This document shows, piece after piece, positions 17,001 through 28,315 of a stretch of 46,944 nt of DNA. Below the pieces are notes generated by a model, which did not search any database, was not told the origin of the DNA, and saw nothing but the letters and a program-made list of their open reading frames with translations. Numbering within the stretch: position 1 is the stretch's first letter; every line of letters begins with the position of its first letter. The position numbers and the translations under genes are program-made. Source of the DNA: an uncultured bacterium (lineage in GTDB: Bacteria; Bacillota_I; Bacilli_A; RFN20; CAG-826); NCBI GenBank assembly GCA_949283025.1, contig CASDRB010000014.1:1-46944 (forward strand), written 5' to 3'.

Positions 17001-17638
17001 ATAAGATTGCCACCCCTGTCTTTGATGGCATCACCAATGAAGAAATATTTGATTTGATGAAAAAAGCTCAAATGGATCCAGATGGCAAAACCATCTTGTA
17101 TGATGGTCGCACCGGTGAAAGATTTGATGAAAGAATCACGGTCGGTGTCATGTATATGATTAAATTAGTCCACATGGTCGACGACAAATTGCACGCTCGT
17201 GCTACTGGTCCATATTCATTGGTTACTCAACAACCTTTGGGTGGTAAAGCCCAAAATGGTGGACAAAGATTTGGTGAAATGGAAGTATGGGCTTTAGAAG
17301 CTTATGGTGCGGCTCATATTTTACAAGAAATTTTAACTATTAAATCTGATGATCGCGTCGGAAGAAGAAAAACTTATGAAGCGATTATCAAAGGCAACCA
17401 AATCCCAAAACCAGGTATTCCGGAAGCTTTCAAAGTTATGGTTAAAGAATTGCAAGCTTTATCTATGGATGTTCGCTTGTTAGACCAAGCTGGAAATCGC
17501 ATCGATATGGATGCTTTGGCTAAGGAAGCCGAAAAAGAAGAAAGAAGAATCAATTCTTCGATTCGTTCAATGACTGATCAATCGGTCGTTGATACAGAAG
17601 AAGGTTCGTTTACAGCGGACACTTCTCACCAAGAATAA
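14012..17638 (+). CDS. rpoB: RNA polymerase beta subunit RpoB
   Basis: 1208 residues, full length for a Gram-positive beta subunit. The rifampicin region reads [19 protein letters not shown] followed by [10 protein letters not shown]. The position equal to E. coli His526 is Asn here (codon 15503-15505, residue 498), the residue linked to natural rifampicin resistance in Mollicutes. Other core motifs: [48 protein letters not shown] and the C-terminal [29 protein letters not shown] lies inside the upstream methyltransferase gene. 14 nt to rpoC. Confidence 0.98.
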   Translation: MSKENKIRDINKLKVLNNGRIDYSKISGNLPLPNLVEIQTKSYEEFKQKGLDEVFKETFPIVNYADTLEISYVGMSFDKPKHSFLECKERDLTYSAPMRIQVRLRHKPDGVMSESSVYMGELPLMTNSGTFIINGAERVIVSQLVRSPGAYMEKTMDEKSGKYLYNADLIPGRGTWLQFESDQKDMLSIRIDRQRKMNVGTFLKAIGLEEADTIINLFGKRENLINTLKKNEDITEEPALKKLGYTVSECALVDIFRKLKPGEPVTYEGIFNVLYQKFFDEKRYDLGRAGRYKFAIKLGVYNRLPNTILAENLVSADGEVVYKKGHKLTEAEVNKLKDEEFFEKGAHTKKIKVNEKLDDHSIVNIVKVYTNDNKDTVANIIGTDLNLTISRVTISDMLATFSYFMNIQDGLGKTDDIDHLGNRRIRCVGELIQNQFRVGLAKMVKAVQQKMSTSDLQDATPKKLINIRPLTSSIREFFAQSQLSQFMDQVNPLAELTNKRRLSALGPGGLTRDRASSEVRDVHFSHYGRICPIETPEGQNIGLINNLATYAKINRYGFIETPYRRVDHSSGKAIVLDGVENTEYLDAMREFDFYIAEANINLGADGEILDENVIARYRGENVVISRDDVDYVDVSPKQIVSIAAACIPFLENDDTTRALMGANMQRQALPLLRPSAPLVGTGMEYQIAKDSGLAVIAFEDGEVIYTDSCCIKIKEGESVRTYTLQKFEPTNQGTCINQHSIVKLGDKVKKGQIIADGPAMQNGDLALGQNVTIAFMTWNGYNYEDAVIMSERLVKDDVYTSIHIEEHTIECRETKLGDEEFTRDIPNVGEDAKAYLDERGIIIPGAEVKEGDILVGKVTPKGQTEPTPEEKLLMAIFAEKTKEGKDASLRVPHGGSGIVLDVKISRRVDGDELPPGVNEVVRVYVVQKRKISEGDKMSGRHGNKGVISRILPEEDMPFLPDGTPIDIMLNPLGVPSRMNIGQILEVHLGMALKKLGYKIATPVFDGITNEEIFDLMKKAQMDPDGKTILYDGRTGERFDERITVGVMYMIKLVHMVDDKLHARATGPYSLVTQQPLGGKAQNGGQRFGEMEVWALEAYGAAHILQEILTIKSDDRVGRRKTYEAIIKGNQIPKPGIPEAFKVMVKELQALSMDVRLLDQAGNRIDMDALAKEAEKEERRINSSIRSMTDQSVVDTEEGSFTADTSHQE

Positions 17639-17652
17639 GGAGGTAAGGATCG

Positions 17653-20600
17653 ATGTTTGACGTAAAAAAATTATCTGCGATTAAAGTGGGGTTAGCCTCA
17701 CCTGAAACTATCCGTTCTTGGTCTCATGGTGAAGTCTTAAGACCTGAAACCATTAACTACCGTAGCCAAAAACCAGAATTAGGTGGTTTATATTGCGAAC
17801 GTATTTTTGGACCTTCCAAAGATTATGAATGCAACTGTGGCAAATATAAAAAGATTCGTTATGCTGGCATTATTTGTGAAAAATGTGGTGTTGAAGTCAC
17901 TTCTAAAGAAGTGAGAAGAGAAAGAATGGGACATATTGAACTTGCTTCACCTTGCACCCATATTTGGTATTTAAAAGGTATTCCAAGCCGCATTGGTTTG
18001 ATATTAGACGTTTCTCCTAAACATTTAGAGGAAGTCGTCTATTTTGCCGCTCACATTTGTTTAGACCCAGGCAAATCAAAATTATTAAATGCTCGCGATT
18101 TTGTCGATGAAAAAAATGGCCGCGAAGTATTTGTTCCAATCGTCAAAGAAATTTTATCTAATGATGAATGGGGCTTAAAAGGTCAAGAAGATACTTATGA
18201 TGGACAACGCGCTTTAGACATTATCAATAAGTTGCAAAATCCTAATGAAGTATTTGATTTTGAAACTACTGCTAGATTTGTTGCAAAATACAATGGTTGC
18301 GTTTTTTCTGAAGGCGCTGAAGCTATTAAAAAATTATTGCACAATGTCGATTTAGAAAAAGAAGCAGAGGCTATCAAATTAAAATTAAAAGATGCTTCTT
18401 CTTCAAATCGTGCCAAATTGACCAAGCGTTTGGAAGTTATTGAAGATTTCCGCAAATCAGATAACAAACCTGAATGGATGGTGTTAGATGTCATTCCGGT
18501 TATTCCACCGGATTTGCGCCCAATGTTGCAACTTGATGGGGGACGTTTTGCTACGTCTGATTTAAATGATTTATATCGTCGAGTTATCTCTCGTAACAAT
18601 CGTTTGAAAAAATTGATTGATATGAAATCTCCTTCGGTCATTTTAATGAACGAAAAGCGTATGTTACAAGAAGCGGTAGATGCTTTGATTGATAACGGAC
18701 GTAGAAATAAACCAGTGCAAGGAGCTGGTGGAAGAGCTTTGAAATCTTTATCAAGTTCTTTAAAAGGTAAACAAGGTCGTTTTAGACAAAACTTATTAGG
18801 CAAACGTGTCGACTATTCTGGTCGTAGCGTCATTGCTGTTGGTCCATCTTTGAAGATGTATCAATGCGGCTTGCCACGTGAAATGGCTATCCAATTGCTT
18901 CGTCCATTCATCGCTTATGAATTGATGCATCGTGGATATGCTACTGCTCATAAACAAGCTGACCGCATTATCGATCGTTATGAAGATGTTGTCTTTGACA
19001 TCATTGAAGAAATTATTTCATATCATCCAGTGTTATTAAATCGTGCTCCAACATTGCACCGTTTAGGTATTCAAGCTTTCCAACCAGTTTTAGTTGATGG
19101 ACGCGCTATTCGTTTGCACCCATTAGTTTGTACTGGATTTAACGCTGACTTTGATGGTGACCAAATGGCGGTTCACGTTCCATTAAGCAAAGCTGCTCAA
19201 CAAGAAGCTTTGGAATTAATGCTCGCATCAAATAATATATTAGGTCCTAAAGATGGCAAGCCAATCGTCACCCCATCTCAAGACATGGTTTTAGGAAATT
19301 ATTATTTAACTTTAGAAGAAACTAAAGATGAATTTTTAGCCAAAGCCGACAAATTAGAAAAAGCTAATGACTTTGAAGAAGCTGAAAAATATCGCGTTTT
19401 TGCAGCGTCTGAAGGCAAAACCTTTAAAAGTGTGGATGATGTCATCAAGGCTTATACAACCGGACAAGTTCATTTGCATAACCGCATTGCCATTTTAGGT
19501 TCAGCCTTATTAAAATCGTATTTTGATGATGAACTCAATCAATCCTATTTATTGACAACTGTCGGTAAAGTTATATTCAATTTAATTTTCCCATCTGATT
19601 TCCCTTATTTGAATCAATTAAAAGTGAAAACAAGCGAAAAGAAATTAGATAATGGTGAAGTGGAAATTAAGCGTTCTTATTCAATTGATTTTAGCTTAGA
19701 ACATCTTAAAAAATCATTTGTTCCTCGCGGCACGAATATTAAAGAAGAAATTGCTAAACGCGAAATTGGCAAGCCATTCTCTAAAGGCCATTTAGGAACA
19801 ATCATCAACGAAATATTTATGCGCTATGGCACAACTAAGACATCTGCTGTTTTGGATAAGTTAAAAGACCAAGGCTTTAAATATGCAACTGTCGCTGGCA
19901 TCACTGTATCTTTAGCCGATATTCGTATTGTCGAAGGCAAAGATGAAATGATTAAAGAAGGCGACCGCGAATTAGAAATCATTAATGAGCAAGTCGACTC
20001 CGGCTTATTAACCGATGCTGAACGTCACAAAAAAGTCGTTGATAACTGGTCTAAAGTGTTGGATAAAGTTACTAAAAAACTAACCATTCAATTCCAAGAA
20101 GACCGCAAAAACCCATTATTTATGATGTCTGATTCCGGTGCTCGTGGTAATATTTCCAACTTTACTCAATTAGCTGGTATGCGTGGCTTGATGGGTAATA
20201 CATCTGGTGGAACTATCGAACTTCCAGTTAAATCATGCTTCCGTGAAGGTATGTCAGTTTCTGAATTCTTTATTTCTACCCACGGCGCCCGTAAAGGTGG
20301 TGCTGATACGGCTTTAAAAACAGCTGACTCTGGTTATTTGACTCGACGTTTAGTCGACGTCTCTCATGATGTAATAGTTAGAGAAGTCGATTGTGGAACC
20401 GATCATGGATTTGAAGTTTCAGATATTTATGATTCAGCAAGAAAAACAATTATCGTCAACTTATACGATCGTTTAGTTGGTCGTTATGCTTTAAATGATG
20501 TTATCGATCCAAATGATGGTCATGTCATTGTCAAAGGTAATACGATGATTGATGAAATAAGCGCACGCGCTATTGTCAATGCTGGAATTACTAAAGTAAC

Positions 20601-21621
20601 TATTCGTTCTTTATTTGGTTGTGAAACCAAAGACGGAGTTTGTGCTCATTGCTATGGCCGCAACTTAGCCACTGGCAAAGAAGTTGAAGTTGGCGAGGCC
20701 GTCGGTGTTATGGCAGCACAATCTATCGGTGAACCAGGTACTCAATTGACAATGAGAACTTTCCATACTGGTGGTGTTGCTGGTAGTGATATTACTCAAG
20801 GTTTGCCACGTGTTCAAGAATTGTTTGAAGCCCGCAATCCAAAAGGCGAAGCCTTAATTTCTGAAATCGATGGCGAAGTAATCGATGTCAAAGCTGATGG
20901 TGGACGTTACATCGTTACTGTTAAAAACGATTTAGAAGAAAAAACTTATACCACAAACTATGGCGTCAGATTAAGAGTTAACAAAGGCGACCATGTTAAA
21001 AATGGTGGAAAAATTACTGAAGGAGCAATTTCACCTAAGAAATTATTAGAAGTATCCAATTCTTTAGCGGTGGAAAATTACATCTTAAAAGAAGTTCAAA
21101 AAGTTTATTCTATTCAAGGTATTTCTATTTCTGATAAACACATTGAAGTCATCGTTAGACAAATGCTTTCAAAAGCCTTTGTTGTCGATGCTGGAGACAC
21201 AGATTTACTTGCTGGCACAACAGTGGATATCCAAGCTATTACTGATGCTAATGCGGCGGTATTGCTATTAGGTAAACGACCAGCAGTATTTACGCCATTA
21301 ATTTTTGGTATTAGAAAAATTGCTTTGGAGACAGATTCGTTCTTATCTGCTGCTTCATTCCAAGAAACTACTCGAGTTTTGACTGATGCTGCAATCAAAG
21401 GCAAAACCGATCACTTGCATGGTTTGAAGGAAAATGTTATCGTCGGTAAGTTGATTCCTGCTGGACGTGGATTGTTAAGCGAAGAGGAAGAAGCTGATTT
21501 AGTCAAAGACTTCACTGTCAAAAAGACGATGGCAAAAGTTAAAGACCAATACATAGAAGCTCATGATCGTGCCATCCAAGAATTAGAAAACAAATTAGAA
21601 CAGCAAGAAGAGCAAAATTAA
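17653..21621 (+). CDS. rpoC: RNA polymerase beta' subunit RpoC
   Basis: 1322 residues. The N-terminal zinc site has Cys60, Cys62, Cys75 and Cys78. The catalytic NADFDGDQM motif (Asp499, Asp501, Asp503) binds the active-site magnesium. The bridge-helix/trigger-loop region ([30 protein letters not shown]) and the second zinc site ([13 protein letters not shown]) are present. The C-terminus ends in a charged coiled-coil-like tail ([13 protein letters not shown]). It has an AAGGAGG SD and is followed by a strong terminator, closing the rif-type operon. Confidence 0.98.
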   Translation: MFDVKKLSAIKVGLASPETIRSWSHGEVLRPETINYRSQKPELGGLYCERIFGPSKDYECNCGKYKKIRYAGIICEKCGVEVTSKEVRRERMGHIELASPCTHIWYLKGIPSRIGLILDVSPKHLEEVVYFAAHICLDPGKSKLLNARDFVDEKNGREVFVPIVKEILSNDEWGLKGQEDTYDGQRALDIINKLQNPNEVFDFETTARFVAKYNGCVFSEGAEAIKKLLHNVDLEKEAEAIKLKLKDASSSNRAKLTKRLEVIEDFRKSDNKPEWMVLDVIPVIPPDLRPMLQLDGGRFATSDLNDLYRRVISRNNRLKKLIDMKSPSVILMNEKRMLQEAVDALIDNGRRNKPVQGAGGRALKSLSSSLKGKQGRFRQNLLGKRVDYSGRSVIAVGPSLKMYQCGLPREMAIQLLRPFIAYELMHRGYATAHKQADRIIDRYEDVVFDIIEEIISYHPVLLNRAPTLHRLGIQAFQPVLVDGRAIRLHPLVCTGFNADFDGDQMAVHVPLSKAAQQEALELMLASNNILGPKDGKPIVTPSQDMVLGNYYLTLEETKDEFLAKADKLEKANDFEEAEKYRVFAASEGKTFKSVDDVIKAYTTGQVHLHNRIAILGSALLKSYFDDELNQSYLLTTVGKVIFNLIFPSDFPYLNQLKVKTSEKKLDNGEVEIKRSYSIDFSLEHLKKSFVPRGTNIKEEIAKREIGKPFSKGHLGTIINEIFMRYGTTKTSAVLDKLKDQGFKYATVAGITVSLADIRIVEGKDEMIKEGDRELEIINEQVDSGLLTDAERHKKVVDNWSKVLDKVTKKLTIQFQEDRKNPLFMMSDSGARGNISNFTQLAGMRGLMGNTSGGTIELPVKSCFREGMSVSEFFISTHGARKGGADTALKTADSGYLTRRLVDVSHDVIVREVDCGTDHGFEVSDIYDSARKTIIVNLYDRLVGRYALNDVIDPNDGHVIVKGNTMIDEISARAIVNAGITKVTIRSLFGCETKDGVCAHCYGRNLATGKEVEVGEAVGVMAAQSIGEPGTQLTMRTFHTGGVAGSDITQGLPRVQELFEARNPKGEALISEIDGEVIDVKADGGRYIVTVKNDLEEKTYTTNYGVRLRVNKGDHVKNGGKITEGAISPKKLLEVSNSLAVENYILKEVQKVYSIQGISISDKHIEVIVRQMLSKAFVVDAGDTDLLAGTTVDIQAITDANAAVLLLGKRPAVFTPLIFGIRKIALETDSFLSAASFQETTRVLTDAAIKGKTDHLHGLKENVIVGKLIPAGRGLLSEEEEADLVKDFTVKKTMAKVKDQYIEAHDRAIQELENKLEQQEEQN

Positions 21622-21629
21622 GCTTAAAG

Positions 21630-21652
21630 GCCTAGGATAACCTAGGCTTTTT
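21630..21652 (+). terminator. Intrinsic terminator after rpoC
   Basis: GCCTAGG (21630-21636), ATAA loop, CCTAGGC (21641-21647), then TTTTT: a perfect 7-bp stem 8 nt after the rpoC stop codon. Confidence 0.92.
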
Positions 21653-21697
21653 ATTTATAATAAACTGCAATTAACATCAATTTTTTTAGTCTAATGT

Positions 21698-21726
21698 TTG
21701 ACAATGAGGCGATTTTGTAATATCCT
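21698..21726 (+). promoter_or_regulatory. Promoter of the first M6-like protease gene
   Basis: Perfect TTGACA (21698-21703), 17-nt spacer, TATCCT (21721-21726). The leader contains a palindrome TTTACTT-AA-AAGTAAA (21744-21759) just before the AAAGGAGG Shine-Dalgarno site; it could be an operator or an RNA hairpin. Confidence 0.6.
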
Positions 21727-21780
21727 CAATACATAATTTTCTATTTACTTAAAAGTAAAAATCGAAAAGGAGGAAACGAA

Positions 21781-23361
21781 ATGAAAAAACTTACTTACTT
21801 GGGTTTAATCGGCATTGCTTCTATCGCATTGACGGCATGTGATACTAGCGGTGGCAAAACATGGGATAATTATTTCCAAATCGATCAAAGCCAATATAAA
21901 GTCACATTCAACGATCTTAGAACTGCCTATGTCTATGAAGCTGAAGCCAATCAAAAAGGTGATGTTAAAGCTTTGGTTGTTCCAGTTGAATTAAAAAATT
22001 ATTCAGCAGATAAATTGCCAGCTGGAAGAGAAGGAACAAAAGAAGACATTGAAAAAGCAATTTTTGGTGGAGATTCTAGTGAAGATCCAGAAATGGCTTG
22101 GGAATCATTGCATACTTTTTATTACAAATCTTCGTATGGTCAATGCAACATTACAGGAACGGTCACCGATTGGTATTATATTGATTTAACTCCAACCGAA
22201 TTTTCAAAAACATATGGTACTGATAGTCTTGTCGCTGAAATTTCTGATTATTATCGAAAAGGTGAAGGAAAAGACCAAATTAACCTTGATGAATACGACG
22301 CGAATAACGACGGATTTGTCGACTTGTTATTGATGGTTTATTCATGCCCAACTGGCGCTGATAACTTGTCAGATTCAACCTTCTGGGCATATACCACTCA
22401 ACACAGCAACCCAACCGCTAAAGATGAAAGCGGCAATCCTACTCAAGAAGCTTTAGATAATCCGTTCTTTTCTCGTTATTGGTGGGCTTCTTACACATTT
22501 ATGTATGAAGATGGATATTATGAAAATGGTGTCCATAAAGACTGGACTAATACTCAAATCAAAAATAATGAAGCTAAAATTGACACTCATACATATATCC
22601 ATGAATCAGGTCATGGTCTTGGGTTAGCCGATTATTATTCTTATGATTATGATGGCGGGGCACCGATGGGTGGCGTCGATATGATGGATAATAACGTCGG
22701 TGATCATAATGCTTATTCCAAAGCTTTAATGGGCTGGATTTCTCCATATGTTCCAACTGGAGATGCAAAAATTACTCTACGTCCATTTGAAACTAGTGGC
22801 GACGCAATTATTATTCCTGCACGCGAGGCCAATTGGAAAGAACATTCATATTCTTTATTGGACGAATATTATATTATTCAATATGATACTCCAGAAGGTT
22901 TAGCATACGATGATGGTTTAGATGCATACGCTGGAAACTATCCAGTATATTATAATGTACCAGGTGTTCGTATTTTACACACTGACTCTCGAATTGGCAC
23001 ATTTAGAAACGACAATGGCAAAAAAGTATTCGGCCAATATGTTTCTAAACCATGGTTAAACGACTCTTCTTATTGGTCTGATTTTGCTCATGACAATACT
23101 CCAAGTAGAACAGTTAACGGGTTTAATTTATTAGAACTCATCAAACCAGATGGAACAGCATTCACAACTGGTCGCGCTGATAATTCTTGTTTATTCCAAA
23201 CAGGAGATATTTTAAAAGATCGCGAAATGAACACCTTAAATCCATATTCAGATCCATTAAATCGTCAAAACTATCGCTTAGGTTTTGAAATTGAAATTGG
23301 CAAAATGGATGAAAATGGTGTTGAAATCATCATTCGCGCTGTTGAAGCACCAGCTGAATAA
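21781..23361 (+). CDS. M6-type zinc metalloprotease lipoprotein
   Basis: 526 residues. Signal peptide with lipobox LTAC (Cys20). The zinc site is HESGHGLGLAD, i.e. HExxHxxGxxD with His274, Glu275, His278 and Asp284, the pattern of M6 (immune inhibitor A-like) peptidases. A Met-rich segment MGGVDMMDNNVGDHNAYSK follows and probably forms the Met-turn region. DANNDGFVD (about residue 175) resembles a calcium-binding loop. The predicted role is proteolysis at the outer face of the membrane. A second, diverged copy follows at 23464. Own promoter, SD AAGGAGG, and a terminator at 23386. Confidence 0.85.
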   Translation: MKKLTYLGLIGIASIALTACDTSGGKTWDNYFQIDQSQYKVTFNDLRTAYVYEAEANQKGDVKALVVPVELKNYSADKLPAGREGTKEDIEKAIFGGDSSEDPEMAWESLHTFYYKSSYGQCNITGTVTDWYYIDLTPTEFSKTYGTDSLVAEISDYYRKGEGKDQINLDEYDANNDGFVDLLLMVYSCPTGADNLSDSTFWAYTTQHSNPTAKDESGNPTQEALDNPFFSRYWWASYTFMYEDGYYENGVHKDWTNTQIKNNEAKIDTHTYIHESGHGLGLADYYSYDYDGGAPMGGVDMMDNNVGDHNAYSKALMGWISPYVPTGDAKITLRPFETSGDAIIIPAREANWKEHSYSLLDEYYIIQYDTPEGLAYDDGLDAYAGNYPVYYNVPGVRILHTDSRIGTFRNDNGKKVFGQYVSKPWLNDSSYWSDFAHDNTPSRTVNGFNLLELIKPDGTAFTTGRADNSCLFQTGDILKDREMNTLNPYSDPLNRQNYRLGFEIEIGKMDENGVEIIIRAVEAPAE

Positions 23362-23385
23362 ATATTTGCATTTATCAATTAAAAG

Positions 23386-23409
23386 ACATGGGGTACTCCC
23401 ATGTTTTTT
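23386..23409 (+). terminator. Intrinsic terminator after the first protease
   Basis: ACATGGG (23386-23392) pairs with CCCATGT (23398-23404) around a 5-nt loop, followed by a T-run. It separates the two protease genes into different transcription units. Confidence 0.9.
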
Positions 23410-23463
23410 ATTTTGCGGTTATCTAACTTTATTTTAATATAAAAAAATGATAACATTATTGGC

Positions 23464-25074
23464 ATGTTAAAACATTTATCGAAATTAATGGTTTTAGTGT
23501 TGATTCCATTATTGCTCAGTGGATGTTTTTTATCGACTTCTTTAGAATACATTCCATATCAAGATTATGTAACTCCTTTGAATAACAAAAATAACATTGA
23601 TACTGATACATATTATCAAGTTGAAAAATATGATGAATTAACTTATGCGGATTTAAATGGCAATCAACACATCATCGACGATTTTAAAGATGTTTATTCT
23701 TCTTCAAATAATGGTCGTCCATATTTAAATATGAATTCATTGGGTGAACAAAATTTATTAGTTATTCCTGTCAGCTTTACTGATTCTGATAAAAAAAATC
23801 AAAATGAAAAGCTCATTCATTTGCAAAATGCTTTTTTTGGCAGCAAAGAAAAAAATATTTCTGAATCTGTTGCTTCTTTTTATAATGTGTCATCTTATGG
23901 TCATTTAAAATTAAAAGGCAAAGTGAGCGATTTTTTTAATTTAAATATGTCATCTAGCCAATTGCAAAACAAAATTAATTCAAAAACAAACGCATCTCGT
24001 TATGTGGCGTCTAAAGCCATTGAATGGTATATGAACAATTATGATGATATTTCTTTGTTTGATAACGATAATGATAAATACATCGACGGAGTATTTATTG
24101 TTTATGACGCTCCATATGTTACAAATAATAAACAAAATTCATTATTTTGGGCTTATACCGACCATATGAAAAAAAGTGAGACAATTTCATTTAAAGATGG
24201 AACAAAAGAAGTGGTGAACGATAAAGAATATTGCGTGAGTACATATGCTTGGGCATCATATTATTTTACAAATGTGAACAATAATTATGTCGATAGCCAT
24301 GTTTTTATTCATGAAACTGGCCATATTTTTGGTTTACAAGATTATTATTCAAATGGTGTGTATCAACCACTTGGCTATTTGGATATGATGGATTATAACA
24401 TCGGCGATCATAACGCCTATTCAAAAATGTTGCTTAATTGGACAACACCATATGTGATTAAAGATGAAATGACAATTACTATTTCACCTACCATAACAAG
24501 CGGGGAAACTATTTTAATTCCATGCAAAAAATGGAATAACACCCCATATGATGAGTTTTTGTTAATTGAATATTATGCACCAATCGGCGTCAACGCCTAT
24601 GATTCAAAATTGTCTTTTTCTTACCAAAATTCACAAAATGAAGTTAAAACTGGCAAAATTTTTACAAATTATGGCATCAAATTATATCATGTTGATGCGA
24701 CTTTAGCTTATATAAAAAATAAGGGGTTGGGCACTATAATATCTTTATTTGATGACCCTGATGTTGAACAAAAACTAGCAGATTATGTTTTGGATTGTGA
24801 ACAAAATGAATTATACCCGACATATTGCATTGATTTTGCCTACACAAATAATAATGCAAATCACCCTTTTATTTCTTTATTGGAAAGTTCTGGACAAAAT
24901 AGTTTTAAAAATGGTGAAGCCGCCACTAATGAGACGTTATTTAGACAAGGCGATAGTTTTGGAATTGACACTTATCAAGATTTTACATTTTATGATGGAA
25001 GTTCGCTTTTATTTGCTTTTCGAGTTGATAAATTAACCTCACAATCTGCGACAATCACCTTTATTAAGAAATAA
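23464..25074 (+). CDS. Second M6-type metalloprotease lipoprotein
   Basis: 536 residues, a diverged paralogue of the preceding gene. Signal peptide with lipobox LLSGC. Zinc motif HETGHIFGLQD (His283, Glu284, His287, Asp293), followed by LGYLDMMDYNIGDHNAYSK, nearly the same Met-turn block as in the first copy. A DNDNDKYIDG loop precedes it, as in copy one. No Shine-Dalgarno site: a TG-A-TAACAT extended -10-like element (23448-23456) ends 7 nt before ATG, so the mRNA may be leaderless. No clear terminator before the rpsL promoter. The substrate is unknown; two copies with different promoters suggest distinct conditions of use. Confidence 0.82.
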   Translation: MLKHLSKLMVLVLIPLLLSGCFLSTSLEYIPYQDYVTPLNNKNNIDTDTYYQVEKYDELTYADLNGNQHIIDDFKDVYSSSNNGRPYLNMNSLGEQNLLVIPVSFTDSDKKNQNEKLIHLQNAFFGSKEKNISESVASFYNVSSYGHLKLKGKVSDFFNLNMSSSQLQNKINSKTNASRYVASKAIEWYMNNYDDISLFDNDNDKYIDGVFIVYDAPYVTNNKQNSLFWAYTDHMKKSETISFKDGTKEVVNDKEYCVSTYAWASYYFTNVNNNYVDSHVFIHETGHIFGLQDYYSNGVYQPLGYLDMMDYNIGDHNAYSKMLLNWTTPYVIKDEMTITISPTITSGETILIPCKKWNNTPYDEFLLIEYYAPIGVNAYDSKLSFSYQNSQNEVKTGKIFTNYGIKLYHVDATLAYIKNKGLGTIISLFDDPDVEQKLADYVLDCEQNELYPTYCIDFAYTNNNANHPFISLLESSGQNSFKNGEAATNETLFRQGDSFGIDTYQDFTFYDGSSLLFAFRVDKLTSQSATITFIKK

Positions 25075-25118
25075 TTTTTATCAAATTTTTAGTTTCAATT
25101 TATAAAAAAAGCAAAAAA

Positions 25119-25148
25119 TTGTTGCATGAAAAATAAAGTTTATATAAT
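25119..25148 (+). promoter_or_regulatory. rpsL-rpsG-fusA promoter
   Basis: TATAAT at 25143-25148 with TTGTTG (25119-25124) 18 nt upstream. An alternative -35, TTGCAT (25122-25127), has a 15-nt spacer. Transcription would start near 25155, giving a leader of about 108 nt. Confidence 0.65.
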
Positions 25149-25156
25149 ATATAGGA

Positions 25157-25248
25157 GCGTGTGAATTTGACATGCAATGACCGTTTGGTCGTTTTTTAAA
25201 TAAAAATACGATACACCCGGTAGCGTTGCAAATCACAACAGTTTGTGA
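25157..25248 (+). promoter_or_regulatory. rpsL leader with attenuator-like terminator and SD-proximal hairpin
   Basis: Three hairpins follow the start site. (1) GCGTGT/ACATGC at 25157-25175. (2) AATGACC/GGTCGTT at 25176-25193, directly followed by T residues to 25197, the form of an intrinsic terminator inside the leader. (3) TCACAA/TTGTGA at 25233-25248 abutting the AAAGGAG Shine-Dalgarno site of rpsL. The arrangement suggests premature termination control of the str operon. The ligand or regulator is not evident. Confidence 0.55.
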
Positions 25249-25262
25249 AAGGAGATTATATT

Positions 25263-25682
25263 ATGCCAACAATTAATCAACTCGTTCGTCAAGGAAGAAC
25301 TAAATTGGTCGAAAAATCAAAAGCTCCGGCATTAGGTAAACGTTGGAACACTTTGAAAAGCAAAATGAGCAATCAAAATGCTTCTCAAAAGCGTGGTGTT
25401 TGCACCCGTGTCGGCACCATGACCCCTAAAAAGCCAAACTCAGCGTTACGTAAATACGCCCGTGTTCGACTTTCTAATGGTTATGAAGTCACTGCTTATA
25501 TCGGTGGAGAAGGCCACAATTTACAAGAGCACTCAACCGTCATGATTCGCGGTGGACGTGTCAAAGATTTACCTGGTGTTCGTTACCATATTATTCGTGG
25601 TACCTTAGACTGCGCTGGCATTGAAGCCCGCCGCCAAGGCCGCAGCCAATACGGCACAAAAAAACCAAAAGGTAATAACTAA
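25263..25682 (+). CDS. rpsL: Ribosomal protein uS12
   Basis: 139 residues from ATG 25263, the standard length for Gram-positive S12. An in-frame GTG at 25245 would add six residues but overlaps the leader hairpin and [14 protein letters not shown] and [15 protein letters not shown] (the streptomycin-region lysine is present, so no resistance change is seen) are diagnostic, as is the C-terminal [11 protein letters not shown]12 lies at the decoding centre of the 30S subunit. First gene of rpsL-rpsG-fusA. Confidence 0.97.
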   Translation: MPTINQLVRQGRTKLVEKSKAPALGKRWNTLKSKMSNQNASQKRGVCTRVGTMTPKKPNSALRKYARVRLSNGYEVTAYIGGEGHNLQEHSTVMIRGGRVKDLPGVRYHIIRGTLDCAGIEARRQGRSQYGTKKPKGNN

Positions 25683-25728
25683 TTGGTAAAAAACAAATTT
25701 TATTTAAAAGTTAAAAGGAGGAAAAAAT

Positions 25729-26199
25729 ATGCCACGTAAGGGAAATGTCGCTAAAAGAGATGTCTTGCCAGATCCAATTTACAACTCAAAATTAGTGACT
25801 CGTTTAATTAATAGATTGATGCTCGATGGCAAAAAAGGCACCGCTGAATCAATTTTATATAATGCTTTTAATAAAGTTGAAGCTAAAACAGGCAAACCAG
25901 CAATGGATGTCTTTGCAACCGCCATTAATAACATTATGCCTGAAGTTGAATTAAAACTACGCCGTATCGGTGCTGGTAACTATCAAGTCCCAATTGAAGT
26001 TAGCCCAGAAAGAAAAGTTACTTTAGGACTTCGTTGGTTAGTTAATTATTCTCGTTTAAGAGGAGAAAAATCGATGGAAGATCGTTTAGCTGGCGAAATC
26101 ATTGACGCCGCTAATGGAACTGGAGCTTCTGTCAAGAAAAAAGAAGATACACATCGTATGGCCGAAGCCAACAAGGCTTACGCTCATTATCGTTGGTAA
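25729..26199 (+). CDS. rpsG: Ribosomal protein uS7
   Basis: 156 residues, normal length. S7 nucleates assembly of the 30S head and touches the E-site t[26 protein letters not shown] at the start (a familiar block), GGNYQVP-like [16 protein letters not shown], and the C-terminal [11 protein letters not shown] are typical. SD AAGGAGG. It is followed 17 nt later by fusA. Confidence 0.97.
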   Translation: MPRKGNVAKRDVLPDPIYNSKLVTRLINRLMLDGKKGTAESILYNAFNKVEAKTGKPAMDVFATAINNIMPEVELKLRRIGAGNYQVPIEVSPERKVTLGLRWLVNYSRLRGEKSMEDRLAGEIIDAANGTGASVKKKEDTHRMAEANKAYAHYRW

Positions 26200-26216
26200 T
26201 TGAGGTTTAGTAGTAT

Positions 26217-28298
26217 ATGGCACGTGAATATGATTTACAACATACTCGCAATATAGGCATCATGGCTCATATTGACGCCGGTAAAACAACTACGACCGAA
26301 AGAATTTTATTCTTCACCCATAAAATCCATAAGATTGGCGAAACTCACGAAGGTTCCGCGACAATGGACTGGATGGTGCAAGAACAAGAAAGAGGTATCA
26401 CTATTACCTCAGCTGCTACCACCGCGTTTTGGAAAGGTAATCGCATTAACATCATCGATACTCCAGGGCACGTCGACTTCACGGTCGAAGTCGAAAGATC
26501 GCTTCGTGTTTTAGATGGTGCCGTCACTGTTTTAGATGGTAAAAATGGTGTTGAGCCACAAACCGAAACTGTGTGGAGACAAGGTAGCAAATATGGCGTT
26601 CCAAGGATTGTCTTTGTCAATAAGTTAGATGCTATCGGCGCTGACTTTGAAATGTCTGTTCAATCCTTGCATGATCGTCTAGCAGCCAACGCTGTCGCTG
26701 TCCAATATCCAATTGGTATTGAATCGACATTGCGCGGTTGTATCGATTTGGTGGAAATGAAAGCTTGGGAATATACTTCCAAAGATCCAAACGACCCACC
26801 AGTAGAAATTGCGATTCCTAGTGAATATGCAGATAAAGTTGCTGAATTGCGCATGAAATTATTGGAAGCTATTGCGGCTTTTGATGATGACATAATGATG
26901 AAGGTATTAGAAGGTGAAGAACCGACAGTTGAAGAAATTAAAACAACAATTCGTAAAGCTGTTTTAACTGGTGAATTCTTCCCAGTATTCTGCGGTTCAG
27001 CATATAAAAATAAAAACGTTCAATTGTTATTAGATGGCGTTGTTGACTACTTGCCATCTCCATTAGATATCCCACCTGCAAAAGGAGAGGATAAAAATGG
27101 TAACGAAGTCCGCTGCGAAGCATCTGATGATAAACCACTAGCCGCGTTAGCATTTAAAATCGCTACCGATCCATTCATTGGTCGTTTAGCTTATGTCCGT
27201 GTTTATTCTGGCATTTTAAAATCTGGTTCTTATGTTTATAACTCCACAAAAGGCGTTAAAGAAAGAATCGGTCGTGTCGTGTTGATGCACGCCAACCATC
27301 GTGAAGAAGTCGATTGTTTAAATGCTGGTGATATCGGTGCGGTCGTCGGTTTAAAAAATACTATTACTGGCGATACATTGTGCGATATGGACAATGTCGT
27401 CGTTTTAGAAAAAATGGAATTCCCCGAACCAGTTATTGAAGAAGCGGTGGAACCAAAAACTAAAGCCGACCAAGAAAAGATGACGATGGCTTTAATTAAA
27501 TTAGCCGAAGAAGACCCAACATTTAAAGTGCATACTAATGCTGAAACCGGACAAACTATTATTGCTGGTGTTGGCGAATTGCATTTGGACGTATTGGTCG
27601 ATCGTTTAAGAAGAGAATTCAATGTTCAAGTCAATGTCGGTGCTCCACAAGTTGGTTATCGCGAAACTATTAAATCTTCAGCTGAATGTGAAGGAAAATA
27701 CATTCGTCAATCTGGTGGACGTGGTCAATATGGCCATGTTTGGATCAGATTTGAACCAAATCCAGGCAAAGGCTTTGAATTTGTTGATGCTATTGTCGGT
27801 GGAACCGTTCCAAAAGAATATATTAAACCTACCAAAGATGGTTTAGAAGATTCACTAAATCGTGGTTTAGTGGCTGGATATCCTGTCATGGATATTAAAG
27901 CAACATTATTCGATGGCTCTTACCACGATGTTGACTCTTCAGAAGCTGCTTATAAAATCGCTGCTTCCATGGCTTTAAAAGAAGCCGCTAAAAAGTGCAA
28001 TCCGGTCATTTTAGAACCGATTATGAAATTAGAAATCACCGTTCCTGAACAATATTATGGTGATGTCGTCGGGGATATTTCTCGAAGACGAGGACTTGTC
28101 ATGGGCGAAGATCAAAGAGGCAACGCCAAAATTATCGATGCGGAAGTACCGCTATCACAAATGTTTGGTTATGTCACTGATTTGCGTTCTATGACTCAAG
28201 GCCGTGGCAACTATACAATGCAATTTGACCATTATGGTGAATGTCCACGTTTCGTCGCTGAAGAGATTATCAAAAAGTCCGGAATGTCTAACCGTTAA
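26217..28298 (+). CDS. fusA: Translation elongation factor G
   Basis: 693 residues, canonical EF-G. G1 [10 protein letters not shown]2 [12 protein letters not shown]3 DTPGHVDF with the catalytic His, and G4 NKLDA. Domain IV contains [12 protein letters not shown], domain V contains SRRRGLVMG and the ending [18 protein letters not shown] drives tRNA-mRNA translocation and ribosome recycling. The SD is weak (TTGAGG, about 11 nt from ATG). It is a full and ordinary copy, in contrast to the paralogue at 4529. Confidence 0.98.
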   Translation: MAREYDLQHTRNIGIMAHIDAGKTTTTERILFFTHKIHKIGETHEGSATMDWMVQEQERGITITSAATTAFWKGNRINIIDTPGHVDFTVEVERSLRVLDGAVTVLDGKNGVEPQTETVWRQGSKYGVPRIVFVNKLDAIGADFEMSVQSLHDRLAANAVAVQYPIGIESTLRGCIDLVEMKAWEYTSKDPNDPPVEIAIPSEYADKVAELRMKLLEAIAAFDDDIMMKVLEGEEPTVEEIKTTIRKAVLTGEFFPVFCGSAYKNKNVQLLLDGVVDYLPSPLDIPPAKGEDKNGNEVRCEASDDKPLAALAFKIATDPFIGRLAYVRVYSGILKSGSYVYNSTKGVKERIGRVVLMHANHREEVDCLNAGDIGAVVGLKNTITGDTLCDMDNVVVLEKMEFPEPVIEEAVEPKTKADQEKMTMALIKLAEEDPTFKVHTNAETGQTIIAGVGELHLDVLVDRLRREFNVQVNVGAPQVGYRETIKSSAECEGKYIRQSGGRGQYGHVWIRFEPNPGKGFEFVDAIVGGTVPKEYIKPTKDGLEDSLNRGLVAGYPVMDIKATLFDGSYHDVDSSEAAYKIAASMALKEAAKKCNPVILEPIMKLEITVPEQYYGDVVGDISRRRGLVMGEDQRGNAKIIDAEVPLSQMFGYVTDLRSMTQGRGNYTMQFDHYGECPRFVAEEIIKKSGMSNR

Positions 28299-28315
28299 TT
28301 GATACCTTAAAGGTA

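Noticed and set aside
18195-18803. Minus-strand open frame of 202 codons inside rpoC
   Set aside because: It lies fully opposite conserved rpoC sequence, with no recognisable protein or start signal.
25245-25262. GTG start for rpsL at 25245
   Set aside because: It lies in the SD-proximal hairpin and would remove the Shine-Dalgarno role of AAAGGAG; MPTINQ at 25263 is the conserved S12 start.
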